Source: Mesorhabditis belari (lineage: Eukaryota > Nematoda > Chromadorea > Rhabditida > Rhabditidae). From it: DNA of 64,000 nt. Below, in pieces: positions 20,156 through 31,288 of the stretch (position 1 is its first letter; each line of letters starts with the position of its first letter). A program made the translations under genes and the position numbers. The notes beneath the pieces are model-generated. The model saw only the letters and a program-made list of their open reading frames with translations. It was not told where the DNA came from and made no database searches. Location of the stretch: contig CAUEEP010000078.1 of assembly GCA_958450365.1 (NCBI GenBank), positions 186,001 to 250,000 on the forward strand. Direction: 5' to 3'.

Positions 20156-22984
20156 TCAATATTTTGCTGATTGTTTGCACACGGCGAGGCGAAACCGAAA
20201 AGAGCATGGGACGTCATTCCACTTGTAGATGTAACCGTCGCTCGTCGGAGCCCACCAATTGGGGACGGTTATCGGATCAGGGAACGTCTAAACCTAGTAT
20301 GCCTCGTTCTCCGGTTAGAAATTCTCGTTCACCTGCAGACAATATTCGTTATTGTTGGAGTTATCTGGTTGTACGGGTGCAGCCCATCGGGTGTAGTTGA
20401 AAGGTGTCCCGTCTACCCACATCCAATCGGTTTTCCCGGGTCCCGTCTGAAAGTGAGATTTATGGAAAACCTTTGTTATGATCAAACTCTTTTTCCTCCA
20501 AGGAGAGGTTCAGTTCGGGCATCTGCGATGCCCAATAAACGGCCGATTTACCATTCACAAAATCGTTTTCCTCTTCCGAATGTATCGACGCCAATTGTGA
20601 GCCCATCAGCCGGCAATTCTGATCGGCTGTCGTGAAATCCACATTAAATACCACCTGCGCATCTCAATACGGTCAATACGAATCAGCAATTTACCCTGTA
20701 ACAAAATTTTAGTCTTTCAGAGTAGACCCAATCCGTTGGACATGGTGAATAGAGGGAGCAATTCGGAGGCTGATTGCTCGGATCCTGAATATCGGCTTGC
20801 TTAATCTTGGTCAAATTGCTCACAACTGAATCCACCTGTGGTTGGCTGAGACAAACGAATGGAAACATTCCATTCCAATTCGACGTCGTCCATTTGCCGC
20901 TTGTCAGATTCAGCAAAAGATTCCCAGCCAGTGAACCTGAAATGAGTTGTATTAGCTTGGTAAATATGAAAGGTTATTTTTTTTGATCATTTTTAACATA
21001 ACAGAAAAATTTATTTAAGCACTTTCAAAATCAAATGTAGTCACCAGAAGCATTAATAACTTCTTTCCAACGTTGCCCCAAATCACGAATGCCGTCCTCG
21101 TAAAATTGAAGATTTTTAGAGGCAAAATAGTTGGCAACACAATTTTCGATGTCCTGCTTTTGTTTGAACTGCTGTCCAGAAACTGCTTGTTTCATTGACC
21201 GAAAGAGATGGTAATCCGATGGGGCTAGATCAGGGCTGTATGGCGTGTGAGGAAGAAGTTTCCATCCCGACTTAGCGATCTGTTCGTGGGCGACCTTTGA
21301 AATGTGCGGCCTAGCTGTCCATAGAGTCGAATATTTTCATACGAAAGCCAAGTCTCATCAGATGTCAAAAAATACTTCCAAAAGTCACGATGGCTAGCTT
21401 TACGTAGAAGGACAGAGCTCAAGGTGACTCGTGTGACTTTGTGGGCATCAGTGAGGTCGTGGGGAGCCATTTCCCGCTTCGATATGATTTCCCAAGAACG
21501 TGTAAATGGTAACATGAGTGCATCCGAACTTTTCTGCTAATTTTCTACACTTTTGCGATGGATCCAAGTCGACCTCGTTCAGTAACAGCTGATCGTCCAA
21601 AGTAATCGGCGGCTTTCCATGTGGTGCATCTTCCAATGACTCGTTTCCCGTTTTGAAGCGATCGTACCAAACACAACATTGTTTGTAAGTAAGAGCAGCT
21701 TCTCCAAAAATAGTACAAATGTTCTGATGGCATTCCGTAGCTTTCTTGTTTAACTTGAATTCAAAGAAAATGGCGGCCTTGATTTTAAATTTTTGGTTAT
21801 CCATCTTTACCGAGCTGAAACAATACAAATATTGTCCAAAACAAAAAAGTTTTTGCAAAAAAAACATGAGCACATTTTGACATATTATTGAGAAAAATCC
21901 TAGACAACGAATGTTCTTCGTAACGACAGGGCAATATTTTTTGTAAAAAATAACCTTTCATATTTACCAAGCTAATAAATTGAAGCAAAACATTAGCTCT
22001 GGATAACTATTAGGTTGTCCAGTTATGAATGCACGCCTGCTCTTGAACAACTTGAACAGCATTCCTTAGAGCTATACAATTTTATCAAACGCAATTCTCT
22101 AAATGCTGTTCAGGACTTCTTATTTTATTACAACTTTTCGTGTTTTTGACGTCAAACCCATTTTTGATTTAATTTCTGTGTTTAGATTTAATTTCTGTGT
22201 TTAGATTTAATTTCTGTGTTTAGATTTAATTTCTGTGTTTAGATTTAATTTCTGTGTTTAGATTTAATTTCTGTGTTTAGATTTAATTTCTTTAGATAAA
22301 GCCAGTGTCGGCGATGGTTTCAACGATTTCGAGAAGGAAATGAATTCTTGGGAGATGAGGATCACCGGCCTCCTACGATCGATAATGCAGTACTTAAGCA
22401 GGCGATCGAAATTGATCCTCGACAAACTACACGTGAACTTGCAGAAATATTTGGAATAAGCCCTCAAAAACGCGCAACTACAACCTAATAGTAGTTTGGC
22501 TAGGGTGAGTTTTTAACCGTTACTTAAAATGAGACCATAAGTTAAATAAGAGAATCCTCCAGTGGATCCATCGATCCACGTGATTTTCGCTCCATCAAAA
22601 GTTCCGCCCAACCAGATGAATTTCGTTGACTAAATGTACCCAGTACTAGAAGATCATAAGGGATCAACTTCAGGTAACAAGTTGGCCACTTCCAAAAGTT
22701 TCTTGTTCTCTTCCGATGAACGAATTGAGACCAAATTGCCGAAGTAACTAAATTTTGCATTTGAAGCAAAACTTTCGTCTCACTTTGAACAAAATTCTTG
22801 AGCATTTTCGAAGGAAGCATTAAATTTCACAGCGAATAGACAACTTCCCCCAATAGCACCGGGAATTCCGCCTTGAGGACAGCTTGAAAGGGAGAAATCT
22901 AAATAAAAGAATGAGCGCTTAAAACATTCAAAAGGTACCAATCCATGTTAAAAGGAAAAAAGGAATCTGTAGCTTTCGATGCAT
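20156..22984 (-). CDS. Secreted protein with two C-type lectin domains
   Basis: Exons with matching phases: 22939-22984 (start and signal peptide MHRKLQIPFFLLTWI), 22784-22898, 22669-22747, 22524-22629, 20695-20936, one exon starting at 20654, 20333-20446 and 20156-20287. Domain 1: CPQGG...GSCLFAV, NLVSIRSSEENKKLL, IWLGGTFDGAKITWIDG, WTTSNWNGMFPFVC. A linker then leads to domain 2: CPTDWVYSERLKFCYR, CRLMGSQLASIHSEEENDF, WMWVDGTPFNYTRWA, NEYCLQ, YKWNDVPCSFRFRLAVCK. Probably a secreted carbohydrate- or ligand-binding protein. No Glu-Pro-Asn/Gln-Pro-Asp sugar motif is evident. Oddity: the segment expected to hold WIGL (20447-20530) cannot be joined in frame, since only a 24-bp intron would fit, so the gene may be broken or the assembly may carry an indel. 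The 1.6-kb intron 20937-22523 contains two mariner relics. Confidence 0.85.
20952..21975 (-). mobile_element. Mariner element with broken transposase
   Basis: 1024 bp, ends TTAGCTTGGTAAATATGAAA and its reverse complement, flanked by TA. Minus-strand fragments in different frames show the paired HTH region (KATECHQNICTIFGE, YKQCCVWYDRFK, RKLAEKFGC), the first catalytic aspartate context FLTSDETW and the later SPDLAPSDYHLF. Order and motifs fit a DD34D mariner. At least two frameshifts and an internal deletion (mariners are usually about 1.3 kb) make it inactive. It sits in an intron of the lectin gene. Confidence 0.9.
22010..22488 (+). mobile_element. Second mariner relic in the lectin intron
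   Basis: Ends TTAGGTTG and CAACCTAA with TA on both sides. The plus strand retains an HTH segment of a mariner transposase (RWFQRFREGNEF, TTRELAEIFGISP). An 18-bp tandem repeat (TTTAATTTCTGTGTTTAGA) occupies 22163-22290 inside it. Strongly deleted. Confidence 0.8.
22163..22290. repeat. 18-bp tandem repeat
   Basis: Seven copies of a unit close to GATTTAATTTCTGTGTTTA inside the mariner relic. Confidence 0.95.
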
Positions 22985-23368
22985 GTTTTCTTTAGTGAAT
23001 TGAGAAGTGAATTCTCTCTTGGTGATACGAAATTTGTTTACGAGTTTTCTACAGTTAAATTTTGAAAGAAGAGATAAGAATCTCGGTCAACACGGTATTT
23101 TCAATTCTCCCTTTTGCTTTAACTTCAACAAATAAGCCTTTGACTGATAATGGCTTTAAATGGGAGTCTTTTAATCCAAATATTTGTTGAAAAACGTTTG
23201 AATTAGGTCAAAGTATCAATGAGGGAATATCAATAAGAGAATTGGAGAAAATAAGAAGCAAAACATCGTCAATTTAATGACATTTTTCGACTCACTGAAA
23301 ATCACGTATCAAACATAATTTTGCTAACATCGGCACTTATCGATTGATGGCTTATTTTCCGAGTCCAG

Positions 23369-23497
23369 ACGTTTACCAATTCCTTGCTTATGCCTTTATA
23401 TGCCCTCGCACTGATGGTCGGAGTGGTTCTCTTGATATTCGAAATGCTTTTCCTATTTGTGACCACCGTCTATCGGACTTTAAATGATCAATTGTGA
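23369..23497 (+). CDS. Terminal exon of a small membrane protein
   Basis: A 43-codon exon after a GAGTCCAG acceptor, encoding LMPLYALALMVGVVLLIFEM and FLFVTTVYRTLNDQL then TGA. One or two hydrophobic spans. An upstream exon was not identified with matching phase (an ATG frame at 23277-23306 does not fit). It lies between the lectin gene and the right arm of the inverted duplication. Confidence 0.5.
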   Translation, partial: TFTNSLLMPLYALALMVGVVLLIFEMLFLFVTTVYRTLNDQL

Positions 23498-23934
23498 TTC
23501 TCAGTCGGAAAACTAGGGAAATGCAACGATATTTCACGCTTATGTTTTTCTTCTTCAGGTTTTATTCGTTTAAAAACACGTTTATCATACCTTCTTTAGA
23601 TGTTCTGGAAAGATTTACACAATTTGGCTAAATTAACGATCATGATCCAGACTCAAATCTCTTAGAATAGCCGATTATTTTACTTCCAAAGCCTAGTAGA
23701 AGACAAAGTTTCTGAAACTCTTACTAGCGAAAGGCACGAACTTCTCGTGAGCTTTCATTTCTGAATCACATACATCTTACTAAATCGAGTATGGAGATGC
23801 ATGATCTGAAATCAAAATCTGCAAAATAAGCTTGCAAAGGCGTAAAAATCGAAGTGACATTTCAAAGCTTCAAGGGACTTTAAAGACTTGAAGATTGTAG
23901 GTAAAATAAACTTGTTGTCATCAACAGTCGCCGA

Positions 23935-25804
23935 AATGCCGTCCCACTATCCACTAGGCCACCAGTGCCTATATTCTAGTGATTGAAAAGCGCCCTTTAA
24001 AGCTTCAATTTCATTTTCTTCAACTCTTTAAAGTCCCTTGAAGCTTTGCAAATTTCGCTTCAATTTCTACGCGTCTTTTAACAAGTAAATTTCAGGTTCA
24101 AATGGAAATTTTGTTCCATTATTTTTAAATGATTAAAAAATTGTAAAGACTTATGCACTAACCTAGAAAGAACTCACTCTAGACATTCTTGTGACTCTAG
24201 ATAACTCTAGATGTTCTTTAGCTAATAACAGAGACTTATGCACCAATCTAATACTATCGTATAGGTGATGGTGACGTAAATCGCCGTGAATAAAATGAGA
24301 CAGTCAGACATGAGCCTTGTGAAACCATCGAAACCATCAAACGTAAAGTGGTCGTCTCTATCTTGATGATGTAGTGAATGTTGATCAAAGTTTTTACAAG
24401 ATCAAAGGATTTCAAAGGTTTTACAACGTTTTACAATGTGCAAACTTCCTCGAAACAAACGTTAATACAGCCATTTGGTTGAGGGAAACCTGTCTCTCTT
24501 AAAATTGAAAAGAAAATAGAAATCTGAAATCTATTCAAAATCTGAATAGATAGCCCATTTTCATCAATAAATAATGTTTTATTTTGCATTTAGCTTTCCA
24601 GTAATTGCTCACTTTAATTAGAAAAGATGTTGTGGCGAATAGCCACTAAAAAGTTACCTAACTCTTGTCAGCTCCGAGCCAAACTGATATTTTAGTTACT
24701 ATTGTTATTATTGAATGATTTGTCTAGTCTTATGCAAATGTGTTCTCCTCTGTGCTTATCCCTTTTATTGCCGAGAAGGGGCGGTCCTTAGGATTGCCTG
24801 GGAGGGCAAGTGAGACTCTCATTTGGAGTCCCCCCTTCCCCTTACACTCATTTCTAATCTATTCATCTTATTGTATTACTGTAAATAAAGAATGTATCTT
24901 CCGGGTCTATGCAACTGCCGTGCCACTACAGGTCGGTCATTTCACAGGGACTCCCCTCTAATACGTTGGAGGAGTTGAGTTGGGTTGTCGGGGTGTTAGA
25001 GATGGCGGGATATCAAAAGGGATTCAATCTCTTTAACTTAACCCAAATTCTAGTCCACATCCGTTTACACCTAGGAACGTATACTCTGACAGCCTAAAAA
25101 ATTGGAAAAGTATTGCGGAAATCCGTGCGCCTTCATTCTATTTCGTGCCCCAAATCATTGATTGTTTTGTAGCTTGTTAGCTGAATAGCTGTTAGCTGAA
25201 TATCTTGTGTTAAAGCCTATATAAGGCAACTGTTGTTCATTTGATGCGTTTTTTACTTTTTTCTGCTTTTCTTTCATCGTGTGAAAGTTGTGTCATAATT
25301 AGGACGAAATTACTTTCTGTTTTTATCGTCGCTTTTAATTCAAATGTCGATTTTGTGTGAAAATTGCTCAAGTGAGAGCTCAAGTGAGCCCAAAAATTGC
25401 GAGTCAGTCGGCTATTGTCAGTCGGAATAAAGTGTCTTAGTTCAAGTGAGATCAGACATCTCGAAACAAGAAATAACATGTCTTGAGTGAAGAGTACCAA
25501 GCACGCAAAGAATCTTTCTTTACCGATTTATTCAAATTCGAAAAGCGGCAGGAATTTAGTTTTTTTTTGCTTTCTCTTATGAAGCTTTGAAAGTGTTGCT
25601 GAATGTTGACATCAGTGTTGATCATCAGACTCGCTTTTAAAGAAAGTATCTAAAAATATGAATTGAGAAGGGGACATACACATAAAAACAAAAACTACAT
25701 ACAAATATCTAAGAACTACATACAAACATGCATTACATACATTGTTACAAACCTCAAACAAACCTTTAGCAACTCTCCAACTCGATTTCCAATTGATATC
25801 TCCA
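23935..25804. repeat. Right arm of the 8.4-kb inverted duplication
   Basis: Reverse complement of 17347-19195. The inner edge ends in a tRNA-like segment (CCCACTATCCACTAGGCCACC). The outer edge ends inside the last codons of the F-box gene. The arm carries one small extra duplication (about 25703-25725) relative to the left arm. A TATATAAGG promoter-like motif occurs at about 25220. Confidence 0.9.
24666..25091 (+). mobile_element. Solo LTR, copy 2
   Basis: Plus-strand copy of the LTR at 18038-18463, nearly identical. Ends TGTCAG and CTGACA, internal AATAAA at about 24887. No target-site duplication is obvious, which fits duplication of the whole arm rather than separate insertions. Confidence 0.75.
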
Positions 25805-26936
25805 GAAATAGATCAAAAAATGCCAACGTTGAGTCACGATTGAGTAAGGTTGAGTCACGATTGCATATTGATGTTTTTCATGATGGAAAACTGGAATATG
25901 GATGCCGGGCAATGTCTCTTTCACATAGTCCACCATTGATTTCTTTTGCTCGCCTTCGATGAGATTCCATTTCCATTTAGCTCTCAAGAATTGATCGAGA
26001 ATTTTCGATTTCGATTGTTCATCGCTGACTTCACGAATAGAGGCGTCGCTTCTTAAAATAAGATCAATTTTTTCAGCCAATCTTTCTACCTCACAATTTA
26101 TTTTGACTCCATCAAAGTCCACGCCGAATTGCCGACTCGAAAAGCCGTTCTTCAGAACTCTTTCGACAATTTTGATGGCTTTCTCTATATTCTCTTCCGT
26201 ATTAAAAAGCACAGTATTAGCTCGTTTGAAATTCTTGTAGAAATACTCCTCGAAATGTCCACTTTGATCGTTGAGTTCAACATTTCCAAAATTCTCGATT
26301 ATTGGCTTCAAAAGTAAGAAAATTTCCTGATTTTTTTTCGGGAGAACTGACGAATTCTTGGCCAATCGAAAGTTCTAAGGAATCGGCGGAAATCGGATGA
26401 AATCTCTGTAAGAGTTTCAAGAATTCCTCTCCATTATAAATAGTGCTTAGCCGATACTTACCGACAATCCTCAAATAGATCGGCAGTGGATCTTCTTCGG
26501 GGAGCAGTCGATTGTGACGAGCCGGATTGAATCGTTGACAACTTTTGATTCCAGACAAAAGGTTTTCGAGAATTCCCAAGAAATGGTGTGGAGAAACGGA
26601 ATAGTTTAGGGTTTCTTGATCCCTAGTCCATTGAATCGAGAAATGGCAATGTTGAAAAGAGCAACTAAATGTCGTCATTCTCTCACCAGACTCGTTGACA
26701 AAAGTGAGAGTCCATCCAGGTCGAGTCCACGTTAGTTGCCTCTCATCTGTCCATTCTTGATCGTCCCGAATGCATAACTTGTGAATTCTTCGACAATAGA
26801 AAGGCCCATGAGCTAGAGAATATTCTCTTAGACTTTGGCTCGTTTTCAGAAGAATCGGAATCGAGACGATGGGAGTTCTTTCGAGAATCTTTGTTTCTAA
26901 TTCGAAGGGAAGTTGGGACAACGGGAAATTCATCAC
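25766..26936 (-). CDS. F-box protein with one frameshift
   Basis: The start at 26936 gives an N-terminal F-box-like stretch (FPLSQLPFELETKILERT, LLKTSQSLREYSLAHGPF) with the Leu-Pro and Leu/Ile spacing of an F-box, which would bind Skp1 in an SCF ubiquitin ligase. The first frame runs to about 26277. A second frame continues the protein from the same point to the stop at 25766 (GNVELNDQSGHFEEYFYKNF, VGVDF-like, CEVERLAEKIDLILR). The switch lies in a run of eight A residues (T on the plus strand, about 26331-26338); one base fewer would make a single protein of about 380 residues. No introns are needed. The C-terminal part may be the substrate-binding region (inference). The last codons lie in the right arm of the inverted duplication. 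Confidence 0.75.
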
Positions 26937-27234
26937 AAAGGTCGGTTAGTTTGTGTATGATTCAATCGAGGGAAAGATTGATAGGACTTCTTTTCATAAA
27001 CGTTCTCTTCTCTTGTCTCTTATCTCTAAAACCCTCAAAAAAAAAACACGTCACTCGTTTCATGTTCGCCGGAAAGTCTTGTCCGCTTTTTTTAAAGGTT
27101 ATTTTTTGAAATGAATAATGAACCAATCGATTTATCGTTTGTGTTATCAGAAATTCCTATTATTTATTTACAAATAGCCCTTTAAGAAATGCTGAAAAGC
27201 TCTCGTTAGTTAATTTTTTAAAGATGTAAAGTCG

Positions 27235-27440
27235 AGGAGTCAAAAACGAAGTCAAACGAAGCAAAGTCAAAGTTCCGATTTGAGCACTTTTTGTCACAGA
27301 AACCTAGTTTCATGCTAAAAAGACAAAAGATACGTAGCCACACTAACCACGAGGCCACGACTCACTTTTTAGAACTCCGTAGCCATTATGACGAAAATGA
27401 TGTGCCAGAAATTGAAAAAACCTTTCACAAATCATGAACT
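27235..27440 (-). repeat. Diverged tRNA-like repeat
   Basis: On the minus strand GTGAGTCGTGGCCTCGTGG followed by TTAGTGTGGC is a box A region like that of family T, with related body sequence (TGTGCCAGAAATTG). Box B has eroded. Confidence 0.5.
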
Positions 27441-27536
27441 TTGAAGTCATTTTTTGCCCTCTTCCACCCCCCTTAACACACATTTAACTATGATATTTAG
27501 AAGCAGAAAAAAAAAAAATTTCCAATCGAATAAGCA

Positions 27537-27806
27537 TACCGTAAATACTGTAATAGTACCCCACCCCCATAATGACGGTGCGAAGTGTTGCGTAGTCTAG
27601 CTTTGAACGAGTTTTTCTCGACACTGGTTTATGCTACAATGTTCGCTTAGGTATCAAAAAATAGCTGAGATTCAGGGCTATTTTTTGATACCAAAGACGC
27701 ATTTTTTTGAAAGTACGGGCGCTTTGAAAGAAATGAAATACTAAAAAACTTTTGCGACTACGCGACTGTACAAGGGGGGTGGGGTACTATTACAGTATTT
27801 ACGGTA
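27537..27806. mobile_element. MITE family A, copy 2
   Basis: 270 bp with ends TACCGTAAATACTGTAATAG and the reverse complement. Full copy with both subterminal motifs and the central TATCAAAAAATAG inverted repeat. Confidence 0.92.
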
Positions 27807-27985
27807 TTTCGAAAGGCGATGGAGAATTCGTGAGCATCTCTAGTAAGAAGGTTGACTGCTGAACAGCCACCTATTGACAATAATTTTTTTCTGTTTCAAT
27901 GAATGATTCAATTTTTCAATTCAATGTGTATCTGAATAAATTGGTGCTAAATTAGAATATGCAAGGAAAATCTTTTTCAAATCAA

Positions 27986-28219
27986 CTAAAAACACTTGGC
28001 ACATGTCTTCTTTGATTTTCTCCTTTTGGTTTTGATTTTCTTACAATTTTCCATCAACTTTGGTCTAAAAGTTGACTTTTCAACGACAAGAATTCCGTGA
28101 CCAATTTCTCTCACCTTGTAAAAAACAAACGCGGATCTGCATTTGCAATTTGAAAAGATTTCAGCCTTGATTTGTTGCTCTTCAAACTTTGGCAAATTTT
28201 CGTGAAAGGGCATCCACAA
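27986..28219 (-). CDS. Terminal exon of a Cys/Lys-rich protein
   Basis: Open frame ending KSKKTCAKCF and a stop, with FSNCKCRSAFVFYKVREIG before it. Pairs CxC and CxxC and a basic tail suggest a secreted or nuclear Cys-rich protein; similarity to the C-terminal part of secreted phospholipase A2 type domains (CKCRSAF-like) is weak. The inverted copy at 32267-32493 is frameshifted by a 4-bp insertion (GGAATAAATTTC for GGAATTC), so this is the intact copy. Start not resolved. Confidence 0.4.
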   Translation of the reverse strand: MWMPFHENLPKFEEQQIKAEIFSNCKCRSAFVFYKVREIGHGILVVEKSTFRPKLMENCKKIKTKRRKSKKTCAKCF

Positions 28220-28532
28220 ATAGCCAACGATTTCTTAAGGCACACAAACAGAGTCCTTGAAGCCAGAATTTTGAGAATTTATTGAGCAAATAGTTTACTT
28301 CATTTCTCTCACTCTTTGCTTGAAAGGATTACAGTCATTTCTGCAACTCCGCACATCAAATATACAGTGGCAAAAAAAAGGGTTTTCTGCTTCGTTTAAA
28401 TGTTTGACCACAGCACCAGCTCGATACTATATGGACTGAATGAGTTGAGGTTTTTAGAGTATTTGAGTTTCGATATTTGATGTCTTTTTGCCTAAAGATT
28501 AGATTATTGTACGAAGAGTGACTAATACAAGA

Positions 28533-28742
28533 GTTGTTGTTGTTGTTGTTCTTGTTCTTCTTCTTCTTCTTCTTCTTCTTCTTGTTGTTGTTCTTGTTCT
28601 TGTTGTTGTTATTCTTGTTGTTGTTGTTGTTCTTGTTGTTCTTGTTGTTGTTCTTCTTCTTGTTGTTCTTCTTCTTGTTGTTCGTGTTGTTGTTGTTGTT
28701 GTTCTTGTTGTTGTTGTTGCTCTTCTTCTTGTTGTTGTTGTT
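28533..28742. repeat. TTG/TTC trinucleotide array
   Basis: About 70 TTG and TTC triplets. The reverse-complement array in the right arm (31869-31945) is nearly pure AAC, so the two have diverged in length and composition. Confidence 0.95.
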
Positions 28743-28859
28743 AATTTGTGTTTGCCTATTTCATTGTTGCGTTCGAATAAATTCTATATTAACAACATTT
28801 CTTAGAAGACTTTTTTGGCAAATTTTTATTTTCTTTTGCTTTTATTTTCTTTGGTAGAC

Positions 28860-29270
28860 TTTTCCGTGCATTATCTTCTCTTTCTATTAGTGTATTTCAA
28901 TGTTTGAAGTAAATCAAGTGATTTCTTGAAGCTAAGTCATCAAAAGCTCAAAGCGAATAGGAATAAAGTATCTGTAAAGTGACTGAGTTTAGATGAGATT
29001 TTGATTTTAACAACAATCAGGAGGCGATTGTAATTTTTAAGGAATCCAAGGTTTTTGATCCATTTACCTCAGAAACGCCTCTTTTATTAGCAAAATCTTC
29101 TCCTATTGTACTGATTCATCATTTTTTAAAGACTGCTAAGACTGCTTGAATTGAGAAGAGCTTCAAATGAAAGCCTCCATAGGAGCTGGTGATGGGAAGG
29201 AAGGGGAAACGAGGAGGAGAACAGGAGAACAGTTGACTCTTTCTTCTCCTTAACCCCTTTTCATTCATCG
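28860..29270. other. No gene seen
   Basis: AT-rich unique sequence, then a purine-rich stretch at about 29195-29240. Nothing recognised. Confidence 0.5.
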
Positions 29271-29558
29271 TTCATCAACATCTTCTGCCTTTAACGTAGT
29301 CCCTACGAGATATACCGAGAGCTAACTGTTCCTCATTGAAAGGAAATTTGGATGAAACACAGAGGATTGAAAGCAGAGGCTTTGGCCTTGGCTTGGCTTG
29401 GTTTGGCTTGGCTCTGGATTGGCTTGGCTTGACCGAGAAAATCGGCTCTTCGTCCATCCTTGATTGTTGACGAGATTAGCCCAACAAAATGTTTCCAACA
29501 ACATACATAAAATTCAAATTCCAATCAAAAGTCAAATGCAGCTCTTTATTGATTACAA

Positions 29559-30368
29559 TCAAGGATGCGATGGGAGCCAATTGCACAAATCGCCTCGGCA
29601 GCACTTGTAGTAATTTCCTTTGAAGATGTGCCAGCCTTCTGTCTAAATTCTTCTTTGTACAGTGAAAGCCTGATGGATTCTATAAGGAAAGTTCAATTCT
29701 GTCATTCTCTAAGACGACATTCAGAGAAAAAGAAAACCTTGCACAAAATGCCGTTTTGCAAATCGCATCCACAGCCGGCTACACGCTTTCCCTGAAATAT
29801 TTGCATGAGTTTTTTAACACTTTAACTCTTTCTCGAGATCCGATCTCTCCATAAGTCATATAAAGCTATTTTCTTCTATTGTTCTTTCTCTAATTCTTCT
29901 ATTGTTCTTTCTTCTTCTATTGTTCTTAAGGACTACTTTTTTGAGAGGAGAAAAAACGAAAAATTCGAACTGATCTCTTTTGAAGAGAATGAACTTTCAT
30001 CGATTATAGCTTTCTATATTTTTGTTTTCTCCATTGAAGCTCAAACAGAAATCTTACCACTTTGAGTTCTGAGTTTTAGTTTAACTCCCCACCATTCGAT
30101 TCTATTAGACAAGTATGGTAGTCATTAAGTCCACAGGATTTGACTTAGCTATTGAGATCAATTGGGATCAATTGAGACGATCGATTGAGACAATTTGCAT
30201 TACAATCAATTGAGACAGTTCGTATCTATCGCTTTTCCCCACTTGATGGACGGAGTGGAGACAGAATTCACCGCACGTGCACGTGACAGCTTGTCCCCCG
30301 TTGAATTGACATCGAATCGCCGCCGTTGCCACGAAAGTCACGACCAGAACAAGGAGAACTTTCATCAT
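29559..30368 (-). CDS. Secreted Ly6/three-finger-like Cys-rich peptide
   Basis: Exons 30243-30368, 29738-29791, 29559-29642, all phase 0, giving 87 residues. The signal peptide is MMKVLLVLVVTFVATAA. The mature part has IRCQF, VTCTCGEFC, GCGCDLQNGILCK and ends YYKCCRGDLCNW, where CCxxDLCN is the hallmark end of Ly6/uPAR three-finger and related nematode ET-type domains. It has no transmembrane or GPI tail, so it is probably secreted. AATAAA follows the stop within about 15 bp. A second copy lies 5.1 kb away (34668-35467) and has lost key residues. Such domains bind receptors or other proteins; no target can be inferred. Confidence 0.75.
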
Positions 30369-30948
30369 GCTGGAAGCGAGTTTTTTAGATTTATTGAGAT
30401 TTTAAATGATCAAATTCAGAGCAATAAAGGGAAAGCTTTCATTTTCGAGGAAATTTCAGAAACATTGTTGACTGTCTCATCGCCAAAACACTGGCAAGTC
30501 AATCGGAACACTGACAAATCAATTGGAAGACTCATCCAAACATTTAACACAGAAATCGATTTGGATTGAAGAAGGAAACGATTTGAATAAAAGCCATATA
30601 TTGATTTAAAAACGCAATATACCGTAACGTATCGTAAAATGCACAAAAATTTGTATTGCACTGTTTAGAAATGTCATGTTTTTGAGACGTTGAGATCAAG
30701 AAATGCGCATTTTAAAAACAGTCCAAAGCCAGAAAAATTCAAGTACCTCAATAACTATCCATCTAATTGATTAAGCCTTTAATTCCACAGCTTTGCGTGC
30801 ATGTAAAAAGAACAAGCCTGTAACAATAGCTACAGTAGCGCTCAAAATGATTTAGTCGATGGTAGACTATGGTATTTCTTTTCCTTTTTCTGAGATATCG
30901 ACTTACACTCAAAAGCAAAGATGTACCTTTATTTGCTGATGTAACATC

Positions 30949-30976
30949 CCTAGTCAGTAGAAGTACTGACTAGGGA
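30949..30976. other. Perfect 12-bp-stem hairpin
   Basis: CCCTAGTCAGTA, loop GAAG, TACTGACTAGGG. A shifted partial copy of the stem (TTCTACTGACTAG) follows at about 30985. Confidence 0.8.
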
Positions 30977-31288
30977 CCATGTGTTCTACTGACTAGCGAT
31001 GCACAGGGTCAAAAAGGAAAAACTGAGATTAAGAGCGCGCACACTTACCTCTACAACACACGGTCACGTTTGGGGAAATGGGAAAGCGCTCATACACCTC
31101 TGAGTAGGGATGCACACAGATTGAGAAAATGGACATGTCTAATGCACACAGATTGAGCACCACCTTTGGCCAAACGACAACACCCATTTTATTGGAAAAA
31201 ATTTTCTGAATCCGAAAAAGTAGGTCTCCGATGTACCAGGCGGACAAAATTTTTGAGAAAAATGGCCTCAAAGTTCATGATTTTTGAA

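Larger units (their letters stand above)
27864..28817. repeat. Left arm of the second inverted duplication
   Basis: Reverse complement of 31785-32617. It includes a long trinucleotide array (longer here) and a coding-looking exon at 27986-28219 on the minus strand. Confidence 0.88.

Noticed and set aside
18038..25091. A complete LTR retrotransposon between the two LTRs
   Set aside because: The LTRs are in opposite orientation, the spacer has no gag, protease, reverse transcriptase or integrase motifs, and it contains a lectin gene and mariners.
26891..27109. 72-codon plus-strand frame over the F-box start
   Set aside because: Shadow of the opposite-strand gene; ends in low-complexity sequence.
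28518..28857. Plus-strand frames of nearly pure Val/Leu or Leu/Phe
   Set aside because: Product of TTG/TTC triplets; the inverted copy is of different length and composition.
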